DNA from: Ursus arctos
Taxonomy: Eukaryota > Chordata > Mammalia > Carnivora > Ursidae
DNA: 64,000 nt
Reading direction: 5' to 3'
Assembly (NCBI RefSeq): GCF_023065955.2
Contig: NW_026622897.1
Location: forward strand, 1,555,001 to 1,619,000
Of the stretch, positions 57,291 through 64,000 are shown in pieces (position 1 is the first letter of the stretch; the number at the start of each line of letters is the position of its first letter). Made by a program: the position numbers and the translations under genes. The notes under the pieces were generated by a model. The model searched no databases. It was not told the origin of the DNA and saw nothing but the letters and a program-made list of their open reading frames with translations.

Positions 57291-57399
57291 CTAACCTCTC
57301 CATTTACCTTCAGAAAAGGGTGGCAAGACCTCCCTGTGCTTTGGGTATTGGTGGTTGGGCAACTGGATGGCAGCTGTGACCACGGGAAGAACAGGAAAC

Positions 57400-57590
57400 T
57401 AGCCAACCCTCACGGACTCTCCTGAGGGCCAGGCATCTCACATGCCTCATCTCACTTCATACAAACACCCCCAGAGGTACATGCAATTCTTGTCCTCCTT
57501 TTACAGTGGGAACCCTGAAGCCAAAGGTAGTAAACAGCTTGCCCAAGATCACACAGTTCCTGAGGAGTGAAGCCAGAGAGGACCAACCAC
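57400..57590 (+). repeat. MIR SINE
   Basis: 'gccaggcatctcacatgcct', 'catctcacttcatacaaaca', 'ttacagtgggaaccctgaag' and 'cagcttgcccaagatcacac' give MIR in sense. It lies only about 110 bases from an oppositely oriented MIR. Confidence 0.85.
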
Positions 57591-57594
57591 ACCC

Positions 57595-60335
57595 AGAATG
57601 CTCCGCTGGGGCGGGAGGAAGGGTGGGGAGTGAGAGAGACCCCTACCGAGACAAACAGGGAAACAGAGTAAGAGGTAAGAGGGGCCTATGACAAGCTTCA
57701 TGTTTCACAATCCAGTTTGTGACACGCTGCGGCCAGAGAGTTACATGGCACACCTTCAAGGGACATTATCCACACACAGGGCCATGTGGTTGGCGCACTC
57801 TGCAGGTATCCAACATGGCGGCCCCAGACCCTGGTCCAGTAAGAGGCACAGCATTCATACCACCCTCCCCAAATCTCCTCACTCTTCTTTCCTCTCATTG
57901 CTGGAAGCAGATTCAACCTAAATTTGAGGTGGAGGTAGAAGGTGGAAGTAGAAATTAGCATTCGTAAAGAGCAATGTTTAATACACTGATTACGAAAGAG
58001 CAAGTCTTCCAAAATTAGCATTCGTTCAAGAAGATTTTCTTGAACATACACACACACTCCCAATTGCTTCAGATCCACTGTGAGAAGGAATCCCTGACCC
58101 TTTCTTCTGTTCTGTACACAGGATATCTGAAAGATGTGGACAGTCTAAGCTCTGTGTAGCTTCTCTCCCTGAGCGCCTGTCAGTCTCACCTGCAAGGAGA
58201 ACTTTTAGAAGACCCCAGACCCTTCCCTCTGTCATTTAGAGAACTTGCTATGGGCACAGATCATATAAATGCTAAATTAGCATACAAATGGCATTTGGAG
58301 AAGAGGTGATTAACATCAGAACGCCTGCAGTGTTGAGAATCCCTACTCTTCTGGAGAGGACTGTCTGTGATTTGCTTCCACACAAAAATAAGGAACGCCT
58401 CCTAACTACAGTCCTGAGGCCCTGGAAAAACCAGGGGTCTTTGGCCAGCTATGCTGGTTGAACAGGAGCTAGTTTTCTTGGGTGTGCTAATCATATTATC
58501 ATGGGGCCACATCATAATCCTGTTGAAGGAACAGCCACAGGCAGTTACCTTCTCAACAGGAAAAGACATACCATTTTCATCCTTGGACTTTCAGAAGAAT
58601 CATGTCAATCAGAAAACACAAAAAGAGAATCAGTGGTGTCAGAATGCTCTCCGCGTTCTTCTCTCCCTGCCTGGTCTTATTACACCCTATTTCACGAGGA
58701 CTCTGTGCGCGCTTGTTTCAAGCATCTCTGAGGACAATTCCTCCCTTGAGTTGTCACCTCAGAACATACTGACAGCGTGAGGAAGAACACCACTTCCATC
58801 TTCAATTATATTAATAAATGCAGGGAGACTGACAACATCCCCCCATTTTCCATGTGCATGCTTGTGAAAAAGTCTGCAGGCAATGGGACAGATCCGGAAT
58901 GCATGCTCGCCTCTTGGCCTTCGGAGCGGAGTGTTGACTCACGGACCTGCGGACGCATTGTGCCTGGGGATACTGCCTGTTCCAACCTCCCTGCCATGGA
59001 CTTGGCGGGCGCCCAACCCCTCATGGTTATCCACTCAATCTTTTCCCCCTAGAATTCCCTGAAATCAATACAATAGAAAGCCAGGAGGTGAGATTCCTAA
59101 GTGACCATGATATTCATTTCAATAGTCCTTTCATATTTCATAAGTATGGATGGAGAGAGAAAATATAATATTTTTATATAAAAGCACCAAGTACCTCATT
59201 CCCCTGACCGGCATTTAAAAATGGGGGAATCCTTGGCTAATTGAACCAATATTCCTTGCCTGGCTATTCCTCTATGAATAGTAGAGCATAGCATGAATTT
59301 TAATATTTTGAGACTCTGGCCTTCCTAGATTTCAGGGGTGAAGGAGTTTGCCCACAAAACTGATTGTTGAGAAGAACACGCAGGGCGGCCATGCATACGT
59401 GTAACGGCCACGTCTGGTTTTGTGGAGGAGGAAACACTCTTTCATGGCACCAGGCCTTCTGGCGAGCTGTGGTTCTCGCCCACCTGGAAGCCACTTCTTA
59501 GGAAGAAACGTGCAGGAGGATATAGATAGCAACTCTGACGCTCTAACAAAAGGAGGGGAAAAAATCTCAGGCTTCAAATATCCTAGTAACATGGAGGAAT
59601 GGAATTTGAGAGAAGGTGGTCATGTCTTAGATCCCACATGCAAGTATTTTTCCTGAACTACTGAAATAACCTTTTTATAAAGTTGGTCTTGAGACGGAGT
59701 CCTAACAGAGGGTTCCAGCTAAGCTCCTGCGTATAAAGAAGGGACTGCACCAAAGACACGGAGGGCTTTCAGGAAAAAGCAAAACTATTGTTTTATCTTG
59801 CTCATCTTTTGGCAGAGAAGGTTGTATTTCTCCATCTCAGTCTGTCCACACCCAGCTAAACCTCCTCCAGGAAGTGCTAATGAGATCCTGAAAGAAACAG
59901 TGAAGTTTTACATTCGGTGCTGAAAACTGGTGCATTTTCAATTCTTTCCTTATCACATTGAGCAATGACCTTGGGTGACTCTCCTGCTCCATCCTGCCTG
60001 TAATTTTTTCACACAATAGAAAGTGGCTCCAGCGTATGCAACATGCATACGGTCTCCTGCTCGGACAGCGAGGCTCCCCTCCTTCCTGCTGAGCCCACAT
60101 GAAAAGTCACTTTGCCACAGAATGGACTGGACTCTGCAAAGGAGTTGGACCCATTTACCACCCCTGAAACAGAGCACAGAAAATGTGCCTTGAAGACAGG
60201 CCGTCTTGAATTAGAATCTCTACAGCTTACCAAGTGTAGAACCCTCCTGCTTGCTTTGCAGAGTCATCCTAAGACTGGGAGAAAATGTACATAAAATGCA
60301 CCCATAGGACTCACTTAAAACAGAAGCCAATGTCT
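57595..60335. other. Unique non-coding sequence
   Basis: No gene or repeat is recognised. The frames at 57698-58078 (126 codons, minus) and 58451-58780 (109 codons, plus) lack domains. A 14-base direct repeat AAATTAGCATTCGT occurs at 57952-57965 and 58012-58025. Confidence 0.5.
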
Positions 60336-60339
60336 ATAA

Positions 60340-60430
60340 AAGCCATTCAGTTGAACAAATACTCACTGGGTGTTCTCCCGGGACAAGGCATCAGGCTGGA
60401 CACTGAAGCTAGTGATCTTAGAATGAAATA
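60340..60430 (-). repeat. L2 LINE 3'-end fragment
   Basis: 'cattcagttgaacaaatact', 'cactgggtgttctcccggga' and 'aggcatcaggctggacactg' follow the antisense L2 3' end. Confidence 0.55.
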
Positions 60431-60434
60431 TAAT

Positions 60435-61375
60435 CCCCCTATCCATGGCCTCGAAGAAGAATTTTCATGAAAAACACTTTTTCCTACCTCAACATGGTTA
60501 ATTTTAGGTGTCCCCTTAGCTAGGCCACAGTGCCCAGAGATTTGGCCAAATCTACTTGGAGGTTTCGATGAAGCTGTTTTTGAATCAGCTTACTATTCTA
60601 ATTGGTGACTTTGATTGAAGCCGATTACTCTACAGGACGTGGCAGGTCCTTCTAAGAAGCTGAAGGCTTATTATTATTCCTTAATCGAAGGAAGAGTGAC
60701 CTCTGCTGTGGGTGAGGATGTCTGTCAGCCAGCAGATCTCCTTCGGAAGCACGGGGTGTGCGGCCTGTGACCGACCCTGCAGAACCTGGAGCAGCCGGCT
60801 TGCACTCACCCCCCACGTAGACGTCCACCCCCAGATACACATGCACGTACGAATACATGCGTAGGCTTCTAGCTAGAGCCACACAACACACAGGCACACC
60901 GAACTGGTTCAGGACATACTGTGAGACCTGAGTGAAAAGTACATTGAAAAATGATACTTTTTCATTTTAATACTGTACCTAATCCCCCCTTCCCAAGTTC
61001 TGTTGCATTTTCTTAATGACCTAACATATACCTTGGATTCACTACCTTTGGGCAGAAATCACTTCAGAAAAATATTCTTTGCACTACTTTCAGAAGTTTT
61101 AATATAACTTTTTATCCCCAATTGGAATTATCAGAGACAAACTCCTCAAAAACTTGTCTTTTTTAATAAACATGGAGGAACTTTTTTAAAAATCACTCAT
61201 CAGTTGGTCACCCTGATTCCACTGAGTTGCATTTCCTAGGAAACAAATTTTTCATTTTTTGTTACTTATAAAAATGAAACTTTGGAATTTCTTCAGCTTT
61301 CAAAAGTTTAAGGACCTACATTTGCAAAAGCAGAAGGAGTACTGCCAATGGCCAAAGTTGGAATGGTTTTAGAAA
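60435..61375. other. Unique non-coding sequence
   Basis: AT-rich after 60940, with nothing recognised. The minus frame 60652-60897 (81 codons) lies in a CpG- and CA-rich stretch and has no domain. Confidence 0.5.
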
Positions 61376-61379
61376 TAAA

Positions 61380-62134
61380 GTAAATAAGGTATATTGGATG
61401 ATAATTTAAGGTATAATATAAATACCCATGGATCCATACTGCTGTATCTAAACAACTGAATAAATATAAAAAGATTACAGGCCCATACAGACAAACCCAG
61501 AAAATTTATGTAGGTATTTGCTACCTCCAGAAGATGGATCTTAGCTTCTCCTCCCTTCCTTCCCCACCCTACTCCAGCCCCATCGAGTGTGGGATACACT
61601 TGATAACTTGCTTCCGAAGAGCAGAGTATGGAAAGGGTTGGGAAATGGTATAACTTCATAGTAGATTCCTAGCAAACACTGCCCCATCCAAGAGATGGAG
61701 GTTCACATCATCGGGAATAAGTCCTATTGTTCTCATGTCCCCTTGACAGGATAGGACGAGAATGACATTTTAATTCTACAGTCTTCCTACCCAAAACCCA
61801 TAACTCCAGTATAAACATAAGACCATGGATAAACCCAAATTGAAGGACATTCTAGAAAAACATTCATCAGTGCTTCTAAAAATTCTCAAGTCATCAATGA
61901 CAAGGAAATTTTGACAAAGAGAGGGTGCTATGGAGATCTAATGACTCAATATAATATGGTACCTTGGAGAAGATCCTGGAACAGAGTAAGCATATTGAGA
62001 AGCTGGGGAGATCTGCATCAACGGTCAACCAATGTTGGTTTCTCAGTTGTAACAAATGGACCATGGCGATACAAGATGGTAACAATAGGGGACACTTGGC
62101 AAAGGGTCTATAGAAACCTTTGTACTAAATTTCT
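61380..62134 (+). repeat. Ancient L1M 3' UTR, 5' part of a split copy
   Basis: The 3' region of an old L1M-class element: 'acccaaattgaaggacattc', 'aattctcaagtcatcaatga', 'caaggaaattttgacaaaga', 'ggaccatggcgatacaagat' and 'aacaataggggacacttggc'. It is split by a young SINE and continues to about 62395. Confidence 0.75.
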
Positions 62135-62335
62135 TTTTTTTTTTTTAAAGATTTTATTTATTTATTTGACAGAGATAGAGACAGCCAGTGAGAGAGGGAA
62201 CACAAGCAGGGGGAGTGGGAGAGGGAGAAGCAGGCTCATAGCAGAGGAGCCTGATGTGGGGCTCGATCCCACAACGCCGGGATCATGCCCTGAGCCAAAG
62301 GCAGGCGCTTAACCGCTGTGCCACCCAGGCGCCCC
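62135..62335 (-). mobile_element. SINEC young subfamily B copy 2
   Basis: A full-length antisense SINE with 'tttgacagagatagagacag', 'ctcatagcagaggagcctga' and 'ttaaccgctgtgccacccag', sharing subfamily bases with the copy at 50375. A perfect 14-base duplication, TGTACTAAATTTCT, lies at 62121-62134 and 62336-62349. The 133-codon frame at 61911-62312 is L1M plus SINE sequence, not a gene. Confidence 0.97.
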
Positions 62336-62349
62336 TGTACTAAATTTCT

Positions 62350-62395
62350 AAATTTTGTATATGTGTAACTATTATAAGATTTAAAAATTTAAGAA
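62350..62395 (+). repeat. Ancient L1M 3' terminus, 3' part of the split copy
   Basis: 'aaattttgtatatgtgtaac' and the A-rich 'aagatttaaaaatttaag' complete the L1M terminus interrupted by the SINE. Confidence 0.65.
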
Positions 62396-64000
62396 ACACA
62401 GTGATATGAGCCATAGAAAAATATACCAAATGCAAAATAAAGAGACATAATTTGCAAGTAACAGAAATTAATGGTTGAATATATCTGCATTGCTCTTTTC
62501 CTTATGCTTTGCAGCCTAGGGGAGCAATCCTTTGAGGCGCAATCATTCTTGAACACTACGGAGTTTAAAGACCATTCCATATTTGATTTTATCCAACAGA
62601 AACATTTCACTGAGTTGCTTATTACAGTAATGGTGTTAGTTTAACAATATGGATCAAATTATTTATCGATTTTTTTCAAAATCTGCAAGAAAAATAGAAA
62701 GATTCAACAAGCAATAACGGCAGCTTATTCCAAAAAGCACCGTGAGTTTTGACTTTAAACTACAGTGGTTGATTTTCACCTTCTTTAATTATGGCGGGTC
62801 TGTGACTTTTTCAAGTTTTTCTTTTGTTAAGTCCATTTGTCTGTTGAGTAGATAGCTAGGACCAGCATTTATACCCTCCCTTTCCAGGCTCAGGGTAGGA
62901 GCCTGCATTTCTAGATTCCCCAGTACAACTTCTCATGTCTCTGAGGCCTTTACTGCAGAGTCAGGGGGTGTTGCTACATGGCTCACAGCCAGCAGTCCTG
63001 CCCTGGAGTTTCTCTGATCTGCATGCTGTCACCATTTCTCCAGTGGCCTATTTCATGCTACTAACATGTTTTTATGGAACACATGTGCACATTTGGATGC
63101 CCCATAAGTGAGGGTGGCTCCCACACACCACCAAATAGTCCTTCCCTCCTCCAAACGGGCGCCGAGGAGAGATGTGGATTGGTACCACATTCACTCTAAG
63201 AAGGCCGCTATGATCTGTGAGGAAGGCCGAGCTCTTGGTGCATGTGCCATTTAGATGCACCGGTCTCACATGGGATCATGAGATTGGATCAAATACCAGA
63301 AGGGTGAAAAGAACGAAATAAATCATTTTCTTTCCTCATCATACAGCATCTAAAATGAAGAGGAACATCACTCAGATTCTGGTTCCACTGCGGCACATCT
63401 TGATGACAGTCTAATTTACATGGCCACTACAATGATCATCAAAGTACACTGCACATTATGTCACCACGTATAAATGCTCAATAAAAATTTCTATGGACTG
63501 GGTCCAAAATCCCAGTTATTTGTAGGCAGAAATGGTCCCCTCATTTGAGATAGAATACAAATTACATTCCAGCATTAGGAACAAGCAGTCAAAGCAGGTT
63601 TGTCGTTAAGGCTGTTCCCAACTTCATGACTCAATTTGCATATGCCAGCTAACACCTTGTTTACAGATTAACTCCTCGGAAAGAATTTGTAGACTTTAGG
63701 ATAACCTTAAAATTTACATACATATGCTACAGTGGACAATAAAAATGAAACAGAAAGATCCCAAGAAGCTTAGGTTAGGCCAAGTTCTAGAAAACTCAGT
63801 ATTGTTCTTTTTTCTTGCTTCAACTTAGCTAAGCAGTTGATTATTTACCATTAGAGCAGGGAGGACTCTTTGGATACCCTCGGTATGTTCTTCCCCATGC
63901 AATCTTTTCAGAACAGAAATGAGGTATTGAAATTTGTTGGCTCACATTGGACAGAGAAGTTGAAGTAATTCCTGGAAACTAAATGTAATCCTTTCTTCTT
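62396..64000. other. Unique non-coding sequence
   Basis: AT-rich, with no gene, RNA gene or clear repeat recognised up to the end of the window. Confidence 0.5.

Noticed and set aside
58451..58780. 109-codon plus frame starting with a hydrophobic segment
   Set aside because: The start resembles a leader, but the rest has no domain or cysteine pattern, and no exon signals flank it.
61911..62312. 133-codon plus-strand open frame
   Set aside because: It reads through the L1M 3' end straight into the antisense SINE inserted at 62135, so it is a repeat-derived chance frame.
1..64000. Bacterial-style systems (CRISPR, toxin-antitoxin, phage or integron)
   Set aside because: Base composition, SINE/LINE content and absence of dense gene packing show vertebrate nuclear DNA. 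No regularly spaced repeats or operons exist.

Overview
This window is nuclear DNA from a carnivoran mammal, most likely an arctoid caniform of the bear/seal type. The main evidence is seven copies of the tRNA-Lys-derived carnivore SINE (SINEC/CAN), which carry the 'GGCGCCTGGGTGGCTCAG' head, most flanked by clear target-site duplications (TSDs). Carnivore-type LINE-1 3' ends support the same reading. Older layers shared by all mammals (MIR, L2, ancient L1M/HAL1-like copies and one MLT1-type LTR) underlie these. The choice of arctoid over other caniforms rests on my memory of SINE subfamilies and is inference.

I find no convincing protein-coding gene, tRNA, rRNA, CRISPR array or bacterial-type system. 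All long open reading frames look like chance frames in moderately GC-rich non-coding DNA or translations of repeats. The best gene-like signal is one short candidate exon at 34030-34132 (acceptor, start codon, hydrophobic leader, GTAAGT donor). I cannot assign it to a gene.

Layout. 1-7.4 kb: mostly unique sequence with a CpG-rich patch, an AT-rich block and one old SINE. 7.4-12 kb: a 67-bp L1 insertion with a TSD, a MIR, two young SINEs of one subfamily, an L2 and an antisense L1. 13.6-20.4 kb: an ORF1-type L1/HAL1 relic, an L1 3' end whose 5' edge is inverted (twin priming), and an ancient L1M inserted inside an L2. 20.4-24 kb: unique, locally CpG-rich sequence with a perfect CTCF-core match. 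24-31 kb: L1 3' end, two MIRs, an antisense L1 carrying a (GT)21 microsatellite, then old repeats. 31-36.7 kb: mostly unique, with the candidate exon and an AT-rich block. 36.7-47 kb: SINE, a hAT-like relic, MIR, and an L1 ORF1-region relic split by a SINE. 47-54 kb: CpG-rich patch, L2 pieces, a SINE and an MLT1 LTR. 54.8-56.4 kb: a cluster of ancient L1 pieces. 57-64 kb: MIRs, and an ancient L1M 3' end split by a young SINE, in otherwise unique sequence.

The content reads as an intergenic or deep intronic segment. Family names were assigned by eye from remembered consensus sequences, so boundaries of old elements may be off by tens of bases.
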